This document shows positions 8,350 to 17,003 of a stretch of DNA of 37,850 nt, piece after piece; within the stretch, counting starts at the first letter, position 1; each line of letters starts with the position of its first letter. Origin of the DNA: Chloroflexota bacterium. Its GTDB lineage: Bacteria > Chloroflexota > Limnocylindria > P2-11E. A model generated the notes under the pieces. It saw nothing but the letters and a program-made list of their open reading frames with translations, was not told the origin of the DNA and did no database searches. The stretch is taken from contig VBDV01000117.1 of assembly GCA_005882765.1 (NCBI GenBank), positions 1-37,850 of the forward strand, written 5' to 3'. The position numbers were made by a program, and so were the translations under genes.

Positions 8350-8872
8350 CACCAAAGCCGAGGGTTTTTACCGCCGCTATCGCTACCCCGATTGGCTCGA
8401 GAGCCATAGCCGGGTCGTCGGCGCCATCGCCGAGGCGCTCGTTGCCGCAAGGCGGCGAGGAGCTCCCGAAATCGACGCCGAAGCCGTCATTCTCGCCGCA
8501 TACCTGCACGACATCGGGCGGAGCCCGCTGCTCGCCGGCGATCCGCGGGACCACAACATCCTCTCGGGGCTTGTCCTTGCGGCGGAGGGCCTCGACGCCT
8601 GCGTCGAGCCGGCGCGGCGCCACGCCGTCTACACCGTGCTCGATCCGGTGCTCGCGCCGCGCACCGCGGCCGAGAAGCTCGTCTACGTCGCGGATCGGCG
8701 TGGCGGTCAGACCGTCGAGCCGCTCGCGGAACGTGCCCGCGAGACCGCGCGCCGGAACCCGAAATACGCGGCCGAGATCGTGCGCGCGATCCCGCCTGCA
8801 AGAGCCGTCGAGCGCGAGGTCTTCGCCGATGTGTCGTTCGGACCGGACGAGCTTTCGGAGAAGCTGCGGTGA
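8345..8872 (+). CDS. HD-domain phosphohydrolase-like protein
   Basis: A protein of about 175 residues with the metal-binding pattern of HD hydrolases: an early His in ESHSRVV, the HD pair in YLHDIGRSPL, DHNILSGLVL and a later His in ARRHAVYTVLD. Family members cleave phosphate esters of nucleotides or related molecules; this one resembles the small HDIG/TIGR00277-like group, but its substrate is unknown. No ATG or GTG is available near the start of the domain. TTG 8345 or TTG 8336 are the plausible starts, and neither has a good ribosome site. Its TGA overlaps the GTG of the next gene in a GTGA junction, so it is coupled to the amidohydrolase. Confidence 0.8.
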   Translation: MSTKAEGFYRRYRYPDWLESHSRVVGAIAEALVAARRRGAPEIDAEAVILAAYLHDIGRSPLLAGDPRDHNILSGLVLAAEGLDACVEPARRHAVYTVLDPVLAPRTAAEKLVYVADRRGGQTVEPLAERARETARRNPKYAAEIVRAIPPARAVEREVFADVSFGPDELSEKLR

Positions 8873-10071
8873 TCGACCGAGAGCGCCTCGAACGCCGGAT
8901 GACCGAGCTCGCGCGGATCGGCGGCCAGGATACGGCCGTGTCGCGTCTGGGTCTCTCGGCCGACGAGCAGCGAGCGCGCGATCTCGTCGGCGCGTGGCTA
9001 TCCAAGAGAGGCGCGCACGTGCGGCGCGACGCCGCCGCGAATCTCTTCGCGCGATTCGGCGGCGAAGGCAAGGTCATTCTCGTGGGGTCGCATCTGGACT
9101 CGGTACCGGAAGGCGGCCGGTTTGACGGTGCACTCGGCGTCCTCTGCGCGATCGAGGCGGTCGAGTCGCTCGTCGATGCCCACGTGCGCCTGCGCCGCCC
9201 GGTCGAGGTCGTCGCGTGGGCCGATGAGGAGGGTGCGCGGTTCGGTGTGGGCCTCTTCGGGTCCGCGGCGATGTTCGGTCGCCTCGCATCGAGCATCGGG
9301 GATCGTCGCGACCGGGACGGTGTCTCGATCGCCGAGGCGCTGCGCGCGCTCGGCGAGCGTGGAGACCCCGCGGCGGCGCGGCGCGATCCGGCCGAGCTCG
9401 CGGCATACCTCGAGCTGCATATCGAGCAGGGGCCGCGCCTCGAGCGAGCCGGCCTACCGCTCGGTGTCGTGAGCGACATCGTCGGGATCTATCACGCGCG
9501 CGTGACAATCCGAGGCCGTGCCGATCACGCTGGTGCCACGGTCATGACCGCCCGGGCCGATGCCCTCGCGGCCGCGTCCGAGATCGTGCTCGCGGTAGAG
9601 CGCATCGCGCGCGCGCGTCCCGATTCGGTCGGCACGGTGGGGGAGATCGCGGTCCGGCCGGGCGCGAAGAACGTCGTTCCAGGCGAGTCTCTCTTCTCTC
9701 TGGACCTCCGCGCGGCGCGGGATCACGATGGCCTCGTGCGCGAGGTGCTCACTTCCGTGACTACCATCGCCGGCTCGCGCGGCGTCGAGGCGTCCGTGGA
9801 TGAGCTCGCACGGGTGCCGGTCACCTCGCTCGATCCGAAGATCCGCGAAGTCCTCAGGCACGCGACGAGGAGCGTCGGCGTCGACGCGCCTGAGCTTGTG
9901 AGCGGCGCCGGCCACGACGCGCAGAACCCCGCGCTCTCGGGCGTGCCGACGGGCATGATCTTCGTGCGTTCGACCGGCGGATCGCACACCCCGCGCGAGT
10001 TCGCCTCGGTCGACGACGCAGCGCTCGGCGCGCAGGCGCTCGCGAACGCGATCAGGGAGCTCGCGTCCTGA
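8869..10071 (+). CDS. M20-family Zn amidohydrolase (allantoate amidohydrolase / N-carbamoyl-L-amino acid hydrolase type)
   Basis: The 400-residue protein carries the full set of metal ligands of the hydantoinase/carbamoylase branch of M20: GSHLDSVPEGGRFDGALGV, DEEGARFG, the HIEQGPRLE segment with a ligand His, and AGHDAQN with the C-terminal His. A lid domain is inserted around residues 205-320. These enzymes cleave carbamoyl or ureido amide bonds of small molecules in the cytosol. Sequence cannot separate allantoate, carbamoyl-amino acid or ureidoglycine substrates, and no purine or hydantoin genes are near. GTG 8869 overlaps the preceding TGA. Confidence 0.92.
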   Translation: MIDRERLERRMTELARIGGQDTAVSRLGLSADEQRARDLVGAWLSKRGAHVRRDAAANLFARFGGEGKVILVGSHLDSVPEGGRFDGALGVLCAIEAVESLVDAHVRLRRPVEVVAWADEEGARFGVGLFGSAAMFGRLASSIGDRRDRDGVSIAEALRALGERGDPAAARRDPAELAAYLELHIEQGPRLERAGLPLGVVSDIVGIYHARVTIRGRADHAGATVMTARADALAAASEIVLAVERIARARPDSVGTVGEIAVRPGAKNVVPGESLFSLDLRAARDHDGLVREVLTSVTTIAGSRGVEASVDELARVPVTSLDPKIREVLRHATRSVGVDAPELVSGAGHDAQNPALSGVPTGMIFVRSTGGSHTPREFASVDDAALGAQALANAIRELAS

Positions 10072-10508
10072 CCGAGCCGACCGCCTGCGTCTTTTGCCGG
10101 ATCGTCGAGGGTCACGAGCAGGCCAGCTTCGTGGCGCAGGGCGCCGACGTCCTTGCGTTCCTCGATCTCCATCCGATCACTGAGGGCCACACGCTGATCG
10201 TTCCTCGAAAGCACGCGGCCTCGATCGGCGACGTCGACGAGGTCACGGCCGTGGCGATGTGGTCGCTCGCGCGGCGGATCGCCGCCGCACTGCGAACATC
10301 TGGCCTCCGTTGCGAGGCGATCAACCTCTTCGTCGCCGACGGCGCGGCCGCCGGCCAGGAGGTTTTTCACTCGCACCTGCACGTGATCCCGCGCTGGCAG
10401 GGCGACGGTTTCCGGATCGAGTTCCCACCGCATTACGGCGCGGCCGCCCCACGCAAGGAGCTCGATGAGATCGCCGGGCGGCTGCGCAAGCGAATCTCCG
10501 CCAGTTGA
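10068..10508 (+). CDS. HIT-family nucleotide-binding hydrolase
   Basis: A HIT protein with the C-terminal histidine triad in FHSHLHVIPRW and the segment HTLIVPRKHAASI. Family members hydrolyse dinucleoside polyphosphates or nucleotidyl conjugates. The first in-frame canonical start is GTG 10131, but that removes the conserved zinc-type motif CVFCRIVEG found at the N-terminus of the family. The frame stays open upstream to CTG 10068, which overlaps the previous gene's TGA as CTGA, giving 146 residues and the complete domain. CTG is therefore proposed as the start codon. The gene is followed by the MerR regulator, and its stop lies inside the palindrome. Confidence 0.88.
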   Translation: MTEPTACVFCRIVEGHEQASFVAQGADVLAFLDLHPITEGHTLIVPRKHAASIGDVDEVTAVAMWSLARRIAAALRTSGLRCEAINLFVADGAAAGQEVFHSHLHVIPRWQGDGFRIEFPPHYGAAAPRKELDEIAGRLRKRISAS

Positions 10509-10520
10509 CGTAAACTGGCG
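10499..10520. promoter_or_regulatory. Candidate operator upstream of the MerR gene
   Basis: Perfect inverted repeat with arms CGCCAGTT (10499-10506) and AACTGGCG (10513-10520) around GACGTA. The centre reads TTGACGTAAAC, an ACGT-cored sequence reminiscent of sites bound by LiuR-type MerR regulators of acyl-CoA catabolism. It ends four bases before the GTG of the MerR gene, fitting autoregulation. The resemblance is from memory of the family. Confidence 0.55.
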
Positions 10521-10523
10521 AGC

Positions 10524-10919
10524 GTGGCGACGGCGGCGCCCGCGAGCTACCGGATCGGCGAGCTTTCCGCGAAGGTCGGGCTGACCGAGCGGACGATCCG
10601 CTATTACGAGGAGCGCGGACTCCTCGAATCGGTGAAGCGGCTCGACGGGGGCCAGCGCGTGTACACCGACGACGACGTCCGCCGGCTCAAGTTCATTCAG
10701 AAGCTCAAGGTGCTCGGTCTGTCCCTCGCCGAGATGCAGGAGCTCGAGACGCTCTACGGTCGCCATCACACCAATGCCAAAGTGCTTCCGCGCCTGATCG
10801 AATTGCTCGACTCGCATCTCGTCACGGTGAGCGAGCGCCTGAGCGAGCTCGCGGCGCTGCGTGACGAGATCCGTGCGTATCGGCACCACGTCACGAAGCG
10901 CCTCGAGGAAGCGAAGTGA
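10524..10919 (+). CDS. MerR-family transcriptional regulator
   Basis: A 131-residue regulator with the N-terminal winged helix typical of MerR: YRIGELSAKVGLTERTIRYYEERGLL followed by the wing segment GGQRVYTDDDVRRL (family pattern; key residues R-Y-Y-E-E-R-G-L-L). A long C-terminal helix from about residue 75 forms the dimer coiled coil. There is no Cys pair for metal sensing, so it probably senses a small organic ligand, such as an acyl-CoA, by analogy with LiuR-type proteins beside fatty or branched-chain acid genes. It starts at GTG 10524 just after a perfect palindrome and its TGA overlaps the thiolase GTG. It is the likely regulator of the operon that follows. Confidence 0.92.
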   Translation: MATAAPASYRIGELSAKVGLTERTIRYYEERGLLESVKRLDGGQRVYTDDDVRRLKFIQKLKVLGLSLAEMQELETLYGRHHTNAKVLPRLIELLDSHLVTVSERLSELAALRDEIRAYRHHVTKRLEEAK

Positions 10920-12088
10920 GCGCAGTGATCCTCGGCGCTGCCCGGACTCCGATCGGCGCCTTCCTCGGCAGCCTGGCGCCGCTGCCCGCCCCGAAGCTCG
11001 GGTCCATCGCGATCAGGTGCGCGCTCGAGCGGGCAGGCGTGAAGGCAGAACAGGTCGACGAAGTGTTCATGGGAAACGTGGTGCAGGCAGGCGTGGGTCA
11101 GGCGCCGGCGCGGCAGGCCAGCCTTGGCGCAGGGATACCGAACTCCGTCCCGTGCACGACGATCAACAAGGTCTGCGGGTCGGGCCTGAAGGCGGTGATG
11201 CTCGCGGCGTCACAGATCGCAGCAGGCGAGGCGCGGCTCGTCGTAGCGGGTGGGATGGAGTCGATGTCGAACGCGCCGTACCTCGCGCGCGGTCTTCGCG
11301 CGGGGCTGCCACTCGGCGAGCACAACCTCGAGGACGCGAATCTTGTCGATGGCCTCATGGACGCGTACGGCCATGGGCACATGGGGCTCGGCGGCGAGCT
11401 CGTCGCGGAGCAGTGCGGTCTCGGCCGCGCCGATCAGGACCGCTTCGCATTCGGCTCCTATGAGAAGGCGTTGCGCGCGCAGCGCGAGGGGGCCTTCGAC
11501 GCCGAGATCGTGCCGGTCGAGGTGCCGGGTCGAAAGGGCACGGTCAGCATCGTCAACAAGGATGAAACACCGCGGGAGACGAGCCTCGACGCGCTCGCGA
11601 AGCTTCAGCCCGCGTTCAAGCCGGGCGGCACGATCACCGCAGGCAACGCCTCGAAGCTGAACGACGGAGGCGCGGCGGTTATCGTCGCCTCAGCGGAGCG
11701 CGCGGGCGAGCTCGGCGCGAAGCCCATCGCGCGGATCGTTGCGCAAGCGCAGTTCGCGCACGAGCCCGAGCGGTTCCTCGCCGCGCCGAAGGGCGCGATC
11801 GAGCGCTGCCTCGAAAGGGCCGGGTGGGTGATCGGCGACGTCGACCTCTTCGAGGTGAACGAGGCTTTCAGCGGAATCGAGTGCGTGCGGCGCGAGCTCG
11901 ACATCCCCGAAGCAAAGTTCAACGTCAACGGTGGCGCGGTCGCCCTCGGTCATCCCATCGGCGCGTCCGGCGCGCGACTGCTCGTGACGCTGCTCTACGC
12001 GCTGCGAGCGCGCGCGAAGCAGCGTGGCATCGCGTCGCTGTGTCTCGGCGGCGGAGAGGCCGTCGCGCTTGCAGTCGAGCTCCTGTAA
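10916..12088 (+). CDS. Acetyl-CoA acetyltransferase (thiolase)
   Basis: A 390-residue thiolase that cleaves or forms 3-ketoacyl-CoA. The nucleophilic Cys is Cys87 in NKVCGSGLKA. The His is His346 in ALGHPIGASGAR and the second Cys is Cys376 in SLCLGGGEAV. The length and motifs fit the biosynthetic/degradative class (AtoB/PhaA-like) with no obvious truncation. The start GTG overlaps the MerR stop, so translation is coupled. In context it provides the last step of beta-oxidation in the operon, or condensation of two acetyl-CoA in the reverse direction. Confidence 0.95.
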   Translation: MSAVILGAARTPIGAFLGSLAPLPAPKLGSIAIRCALERAGVKAEQVDEVFMGNVVQAGVGQAPARQASLGAGIPNSVPCTTINKVCGSGLKAVMLAASQIAAGEARLVVAGGMESMSNAPYLARGLRAGLPLGEHNLEDANLVDGLMDAYGHGHMGLGGELVAEQCGLGRADQDRFAFGSYEKALRAQREGAFDAEIVPVEVPGRKGTVSIVNKDETPRETSLDALAKLQPAFKPGGTITAGNASKLNDGGAAVIVASAERAGELGAKPIARIVAQAQFAHEPERFLAAPKGAIERCLERAGWVIGDVDLFEVNEAFSGIECVRRELDIPEAKFNVNGGAVALGHPIGASGARLLVTLLYALRARAKQRGIASLCLGGGEAVALAVELL

Positions 12089-13257
12089 TGGTGACGACCG
12101 CAGCCGACACCGGGTTTGATCTGACGCTCACCGAGGAGCAGGAGCTCGCCCAGCGCGCGGCCCGCGACTTCGCGACCGAGAAGATCCTCCCGCGCGCGGC
12201 CGAGATCGACGATCAGGGCAAGCTCCCGCCCGAGCTGCTTCGCGAGATGGCCGGGCTCGGATTCATGGGCACCTACGTTCCCGAGCGGTACGGTGGCTCC
12301 GGCCTCGACGCGGTCTCGTACGTTCTGATCCTCGAGGAGATCAACCGTGCATGCGCGTCGACAGGCGTGATGCTCTGCTCACATGTTTCGCTCGCGGTCG
12401 ACCCGATCATGCACCACGGAAGCGACGCCCAAAAGGAGAAATACCTGCCGAAGCTCGCGCGCGGCGAGTGGATCGGCTGTTTCGCCCTCTCCGAACCAGC
12501 GTCAGGCAGCGATGCCGCCGCGATGCGAACTGCCGCACGACGCGACGGCGACGACTGGGTCTTGAACGGGACGAAGAACTTCATCACCAACGGAGCGATC
12601 GCCAACGTCGCGATCGTCTTCGCGCAGACCGACCCGGCCCAGAAGCACAAGGGCATCGCGGCGTTCATCGTCGAGAAGGGCACCCCCGGGTTCTCGGTCG
12701 GCAAGCTCGAGAAAAAGCTCGGGATTCGTGGGTCGGACACGGCGCAACTCGTTTTCCAAGATGCGCGGGTGCCCGCGGCGAATCTGCTGGGCGAGGCCGG
12801 CGAGGGATTCCGCATCGCCCTCTCGACCCTCGATGGCGGCCGCATCTCGATCGCGGCGCAGGCGGTCGGGATCGCGCGCGCGTGCCTCGAGGACTCCCTC
12901 GCATACGCCAAGCAGCGTGAAGCCTTCGGAAAGAAGGTCGCCGATTTCCAGGCGATCCAGTGGATGCTCGCGGATATGGCCACCGAGATCGACGCCGCTC
13001 GCCTGCTGACGTGGCGCGCCGCGGCATTGAAGGACGCGGGAGAAGACCACATCCTCGCCGCCGCGGAGGCGAAGCTTTTCGCGAGTGACGTCGCCGTCAA
13101 AGCCGCGCGCGACTGCGTGCAGATCTTCGGGGGCTACGGATATCTGAAAGACTTCCCGGCCGAGCGCCACTACCGCGACGCGAAGATCACGGAGATCTAC
13201 GAGGGAACCAGCGAGATCATGAAGCTCGTCATCGCGGAAGAGATCCTCAAAGAGTGA
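12088..13257 (+). CDS. Acyl-CoA dehydrogenase 1 (short-chain type)
   Basis: A 389-residue FAD enzyme that introduces the alpha-beta double bond of an acyl-CoA and passes electrons to Etf. It has the N-terminal helical domain, the central FAD motif FALSEPASGSDAAAMRT, the segment GTKNFITNGAIA, and the catalytic Glu at the usual short-chain position, Glu372 in IYEGTSEIMK. Overall it looks like a butyryl-CoA dehydrogenase class member. ATG 12088 overlaps the thiolase stop (TAATG). Substrate chain length or branching cannot be resolved from the sequence. Confidence 0.95.
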   Translation: MVTTAADTGFDLTLTEEQELAQRAARDFATEKILPRAAEIDDQGKLPPELLREMAGLGFMGTYVPERYGGSGLDAVSYVLILEEINRACASTGVMLCSHVSLAVDPIMHHGSDAQKEKYLPKLARGEWIGCFALSEPASGSDAAAMRTAARRDGDDWVLNGTKNFITNGAIANVAIVFAQTDPAQKHKGIAAFIVEKGTPGFSVGKLEKKLGIRGSDTAQLVFQDARVPAANLLGEAGEGFRIALSTLDGGRISIAAQAVGIARACLEDSLAYAKQREAFGKKVADFQAIQWMLADMATEIDAARLLTWRAAALKDAGEDHILAAAEAKLFASDVAVKAARDCVQIFGGYGYLKDFPAERHYRDAKITEIYEGTSEIMKLVIAEEILKE

Positions 13258-15245
13258 TCGCGCCGACCGGCGGGTTCTACAACGGTGGCGCGGTCCTTCT
13301 GGTGCTCGCGTTCCTCGGCTTCGGAGCGTTCTTCTGGCGAGCGTGGCGCCTCTACGGCTACATGCGGCTAGGCCGCGACGAAGGACGAATCGACCATCCG
13401 TGGCGGCGCGTCCGCGATGAACTCGTCGTCTACCTCGGTCAGCGGAAGCTCCTGAAAAGGCCGTACTACATCCGCGGGCTGGCGCACGCTCTCATCTTCT
13501 GGGGCTTCCTCGTCATCACGATCGGAACGATCGACCTTCTCGCGAATGGCATCTTCGGCTTCCACGTGCCAGGCACAGGCAGCGCCCTGTTCGCCTGGAC
13601 GATTGATATCTTCGCGGTGCTCGTGCTCGCCTCGATCGCGATCGCCCTTGTTCGGCGGATGTTCTTCCGGCCGCCGCGGATGCACGTCGCGCTCGACGGT
13701 TATGTGATCCTCGGGCTGATCGCGATCCTCATGGTCACGCTCCTCGTATTCGAGGGGGCGGGCCTCTCCGCTGGCCTGCTTGAGAAGGGATACACGCCGC
13801 CACCGATCGCTGGCGCGGTCCTCGGCGCCATCTTCAAGGGCGAGGTCTCTGCCGTCATTTTCTACTACGCGTGGTGGCTCCACGTCGTGACGGTGCTCGC
13901 GTTCGCGGCGTACCTCCCGCAATCGAAGCACCTACATATCGTCACCACTCTTCCGAACGTGTTCTTCCGCAAGCAGACACCAAGAGGCGCGCTGTCGCTC
14001 ATCGAGGACATCGAGAACAAGGAGACCTTCGGCGCGGCGTCCATCCGCGACTTCTCGTGGAAGCAGCTGCTCGACGGCTATACCTGTACCGAATGTGGGC
14101 GCTGCTCCGACAACTGCCCGGCGCTCGCCACCGGAAAGCCGCTCGACCCGCAGAAGATCGTCCTCGACATCCGCGATCAGCTGCTCCGCGATGGATCGAA
14201 GCTGCTCGCCGATCCGAAGGCGGACACGGTGACGCCGGCGCATTTCACCGAGAGCAAGCCCGAGGAGCTCTGGGCCTGCACGACCTGCGCCGCGTGCGTC
14301 GAAGCGTGCCCGGTCACGATCGAGCACATCGACAAGATCGTGGACATGCGCCGTCACCTGACGCTCATGGAGGGATCGGCGCCACCCGAGGCGCAGCGCG
14401 CGATGACGAACATCGAACGTGCAGGTAATCCGTGGGGCGAGCCTCGTGAAACGCGCGGTGACTGGGCGAAGGAGCTCGGCGTGCCCACGTTCGCCGACAA
14501 GCCCGATGCGGAGTACCTCTACTTCGTCGGGTGCGCCGCGTCGTTCGACCGCCGCAACCAGAAGGTCGCGCGAGCGCTCGTGCAGGTCCTGCGCGCGGCC
14601 GGCGTCTCCTTCGCCATCCTAGCGTCCGAGGAGACCTGCAACGGCGACCCCGCACGGCGGATCGGCAACGAGTACCTCTGGCAGATCCAGGCTCAGCAGA
14701 ACATCGACACCTTCAAGAAGTACGGGGTGCGCAAGGTGATAGCGAGCTGCCCGCACTGCTTCAACACGATCGCGAACGAATACCCGCAGCTCGGCGGCAA
14801 CTACGAAGTCATTCATGCGCTGCAGCTCGTCGACCGGCTCATCACGGAGGGCAAGCTGAAGGTGGGACGGGGGATGGCCGAGGCGGTCGCGTATCACGAT
14901 CCCTGCTATTTGGGGCGGCACAACGGCGTCTACGACCAGCCGCGCGCGGTGCTCGACGCGATTCCCGGCGTCCAGCGTGTCGAGATCGAGCCGCACAACC
15001 GCGAGCGCGGCTTCTGCTGCGGTGCGGGTGGCGGGCGGATGTGGATGGAGGAGAAGATCGGCCAGCGGGTGAACCACCGCCGGGTCGAGCAGATCCTCGC
15101 CATCAAGAGCGGCGCCACAAAGGTCGCGAGCGGGTGCCCGTTCTGCTTGATCATGCTTGAGGAAGGCGTCGGGGCAAAGGGCGTGCAGGAGCAGATACGC
15201 CCGGTCGACGTTCTGGAGCTCGTCGCGGGAAGGCTGGAGAACTAG
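13254..15245 (+). CDS. Membrane FeS oxidoreductase, Etf:(methyl)menaquinone oxidoreductase-like
   Basis: A 663-residue fusion. Residues 1-230 form about five or six membrane helices resembling a NarI-type cytochrome b anchor. They are followed by two [4Fe-4S] ferredoxin clusters (CTECGRCSDNCP and CTTCAACVEACP) and two CCG domains of HdrD type (SCPHCFNT, DPCYLGRHNG, GFCCGAGGGRMW, SGCPFC). This architecture is that of EMO-type proteins which reoxidise Etf and reduce menaquinone. Position between an acyl-CoA dehydrogenase and etfBA supports that role strongly. GTG 13254 overlaps the previous TGA. The FeS part should face the cytosol, where Etf is. Confidence 0.93.
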   Translation: MIAPTGGFYNGGAVLLVLAFLGFGAFFWRAWRLYGYMRLGRDEGRIDHPWRRVRDELVVYLGQRKLLKRPYYIRGLAHALIFWGFLVITIGTIDLLANGIFGFHVPGTGSALFAWTIDIFAVLVLASIAIALVRRMFFRPPRMHVALDGYVILGLIAILMVTLLVFEGAGLSAGLLEKGYTPPPIAGAVLGAIFKGEVSAVIFYYAWWLHVVTVLAFAAYLPQSKHLHIVTTLPNVFFRKQTPRGALSLIEDIENKETFGAASIRDFSWKQLLDGYTCTECGRCSDNCPALATGKPLDPQKIVLDIRDQLLRDGSKLLADPKADTVTPAHFTESKPEELWACTTCAACVEACPVTIEHIDKIVDMRRHLTLMEGSAPPEAQRAMTNIERAGNPWGEPRETRGDWAKELGVPTFADKPDAEYLYFVGCAASFDRRNQKVARALVQVLRAAGVSFAILASEETCNGDPARRIGNEYLWQIQAQQNIDTFKKYGVRKVIASCPHCFNTIANEYPQLGGNYEVIHALQLVDRLITEGKLKVGRGMAEAVAYHDPCYLGRHNGVYDQPRAVLDAIPGVQRVEIEPHNRERGFCCGAGGGRMWMEEKIGQRVNHRRVEQILAIKSGATKVASGCPFCLIMLEEGVGAKGVQEQIRPVDVLELVAGRLEN

Positions 15246-15364
15246 TGGATTTCACGGATGGCACGACCATCTTCGCGATCGCGTTCACCCTCGTGATGCT
15301 TGCCATCGCATTCGCGGTCGTCGTCTTCGCGCTTTGGTACACCGGGGACCAGCAGGAAATTTGA
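15245..15364 (+). CDS. 39-residue single-pass membrane microprotein
   Basis: GTG 15245 overlaps the last base of the FeS oxidoreductase TAG, and the TGA (15362-15364) overlaps the TTG of etfB as TTGA. The peptide starts VDFTDGTTIF, continues with about 22 hydrophobic residues (AIAFTLVMLA then IAFAVVVFAL), and ends WYTGDQQEI. It has no match to a family I know. The exact fit between two genes, with overlaps on both sides, a single membrane helix and a polar tail, argues that it is translated. It may be a small subunit of the EMO membrane complex, or may only serve translational coupling to etfB. It is too short for most gene callers. Confidence 0.6.
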   Translation: MDFTDGTTIFAIAFTLVMLAIAFAVVVFALWYTGDQQEI

Positions 15365-16128
15365 AGATCCTCATCCCGCTGAAGCAGGTGCCCGACTCGA
15401 CCGTGCGTGTGAAGGTCGGGCCGGATGGGAAATCGATCGTCACCGAGGGCATCACCTGGTCGATCTCGCCGTACGACGAGTACGCGATCGAGATGGCCCT
15501 CGAGCGCAAGGACGCGGATGCCTCGACGGTCGTCGCCGTCGTGACGGTCGGTCCGGCCCGCTCGCGCGACGCGCTGCGCCAGGCTCTCGCGATGGGCTGC
15601 GACGAGGCCTCGCTCGTGACAGCCGATGCGACAACACCACTCGGCGTCGCGCGCGCTCTCGCGAAGGTAGTCGAGGAAACGAAGCCGGACCTTGTGCTCT
15701 GCGGGAAGCAGGCGTCCGATGACGATCAGGGCTTCGTCGGCCCGGCGCTCGCCGAGCTTCTGGGGTGGCCGCACGTGGCGACGATCACGAAGGTCGTTCC
15801 TGTCGAAGGCGGAGTCGAGCTCTGGCGCGAGGTCGAGGGCGGTCACGAGGTCTGGAAGGCTGCGCTTCCCGCGCTTGCGACGGTGCACAAGAGCGAGAAG
15901 GAGCCACGGTACCCGTCGCTTCCCGGGATCATGAAGGCGAAGAAGAAGGACATACCCGAGCGAGCGATCGGTGCGCTCGGCGTCGACGCGTCCGGGCCGA
16001 GCTGGACGATCCTTTCGATGGAGCCACCGGCGGCGCGCGGCGGGGGCAAGATCCTGAAAGACGGAGACAGCAAGCAGATCGCGGAGCAGCTTGCGACTGC
16101 GCTGCGCGACGAGGCGAAGGTCCTGTGA
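15361..16128 (+). CDS. etfB: Electron transfer flavoprotein beta subunit
   Basis: A 255-residue EtfB: KILIPLKQVPDSTVRVKV at the N-terminus (key residues KQVPD), DEYAIEMALE, the nucleotide-binding segment around LCGKQASDDDQG and VEGGHEVW. It binds AMP or FAD and forms a heterodimer with EtfA. TTG 15361 was chosen because it places the conserved KILIPLKQ motif at the start and overlaps the microprotein stop. Electrons from the three acyl-CoA dehydrogenases would be collected here. Confidence 0.95.
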   Translation: MKILIPLKQVPDSTVRVKVGPDGKSIVTEGITWSISPYDEYAIEMALERKDADASTVVAVVTVGPARSRDALRQALAMGCDEASLVTADATTPLGVARALAKVVEETKPDLVLCGKQASDDDQGFVGPALAELLGWPHVATITKVVPVEGGVELWREVEGGHEVWKAALPALATVHKSEKEPRYPSLPGIMKAKKKDIPERAIGALGVDASGPSWTILSMEPPAARGGGKILKDGDSKQIAEQLATALRDEAKVL

Positions 16129-17003
16129 AGACGCTTGTCGTCGCCGAACGCAAAGGCACCGAGCTCCGCCGCGTCACGCTCGAGCTGGCTGCGAAGGCGC
16201 GCGAGCTTGGCGAGGCGGCGGTCGTGGAGATCGCCGGGGAGCGCTACTCGCCGCTGCCGTTCGTGTCGGCGCTCGCGAAAAAGGTGGAGTCCGACAAGCC
16301 GGACCTCGTCCTCCTGGGCGCGACCCTGAACGGGCGCGATCTGGGCGCGCGCCTGGCGGCGCGGCTGGGTCGGGCCTACGCGGCCGACGTGACCGGCCTA
16401 CGTGCGGCCGGGAACGCGCTCGAGGCGGACAAGCCGATGTACGCGGGCAAGGTGCGCGCGAAAGTGCAGCTCGGTCTTCCGGCGGTGGTCTCGGTGAGGC
16501 CCGGCGCTATCCCGCTGAAGAGCGCCGAGGCGCCGCAGGTCGACAAGATCGATGCGGACGGATCCGTCGAGAAGCTCACCTTCGTGAAGCTCGTGGCCAC
16601 GGCGACAGACACGAAGCGCGTCTCGCTGTCGGAAGCACGGGTCGTCGTGTCGGGCGGCCGGGGCCTCAAAGGCCCCGAGAACTGGCATCTCGTCGAGGAG
16701 CTCGCCGATGCCCTCGGCGGCGCCGTGGGCGCATCGCGCGCCGTCACGGACGCCGGATGGCGGCCGAACGAGGAGCAGGTCGGGCAGACCGGGAAGACGG
16801 TGACGCCAGACCTTTACGTCGCTCTCGGCATCTCGGGCGCGATCCAGCACCTGGCGGGCATGACCTCGAGCAAGGTGATCGTCGCGGTGAACAAGGATCC
16901 AGACGCCGACATTTTCAAGATCGCCGACTACGGCGTCGTGGCCGACGTCTTTGAGTTCGTCCCGGCATTTACGGACGCGGTGAAACGGGCTCGAGCGTCG
17001 TGA
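16125..17003 (+). CDS. etfA: Electron transfer flavoprotein alpha subunit
   Basis: A 292-residue EtfA, slightly shorter than typical. The C-terminal FAD domain is complete: VVSGGRGLKGPENW, GASRAVTDAGWRPNEEQVGQTGK (family pattern, key GASR and QVGQTG), YVALGISGAIQHLAGM and the closing INKDPDA-like motif VNKDPDADIF. GTG 16125 overlaps the etfB stop as GTGA. It transfers electrons from acyl-CoA dehydrogenases to the membrane FeS oxidoreductase encoded upstream. Confidence 0.95.
   Translation: MKTLVVAERKGTELRRVTLELAAKARELGEAAVVEIAGERYSPLPFVSALAKKVESDKPDLVLLGATLNGRDLGARLAARLGRAYAADVTGLRAAGNALEADKPMYAGKVRAKVQLGLPAVVSVRPGAIPLKSAEAPQVDKIDADGSVEKLTFVKLVATATDTKRVSLSEARVVVSGGRGLKGPENWHLVEELADALGGAVGASRAVTDAGWRPNEEQVGQTGKTVTPDLYVALGISGAIQHLAGMTSSKVIVAVNKDPDADIFKIADYGVVADVFEFVPAFTDAVKRARAS

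Noticed and set aside
9723-10889. 388-codon minus-strand open frame
   Set aside because: It lies across the amidohydrolase, HIT and MerR genes, all with clear motifs, and is a by-product of high GC.
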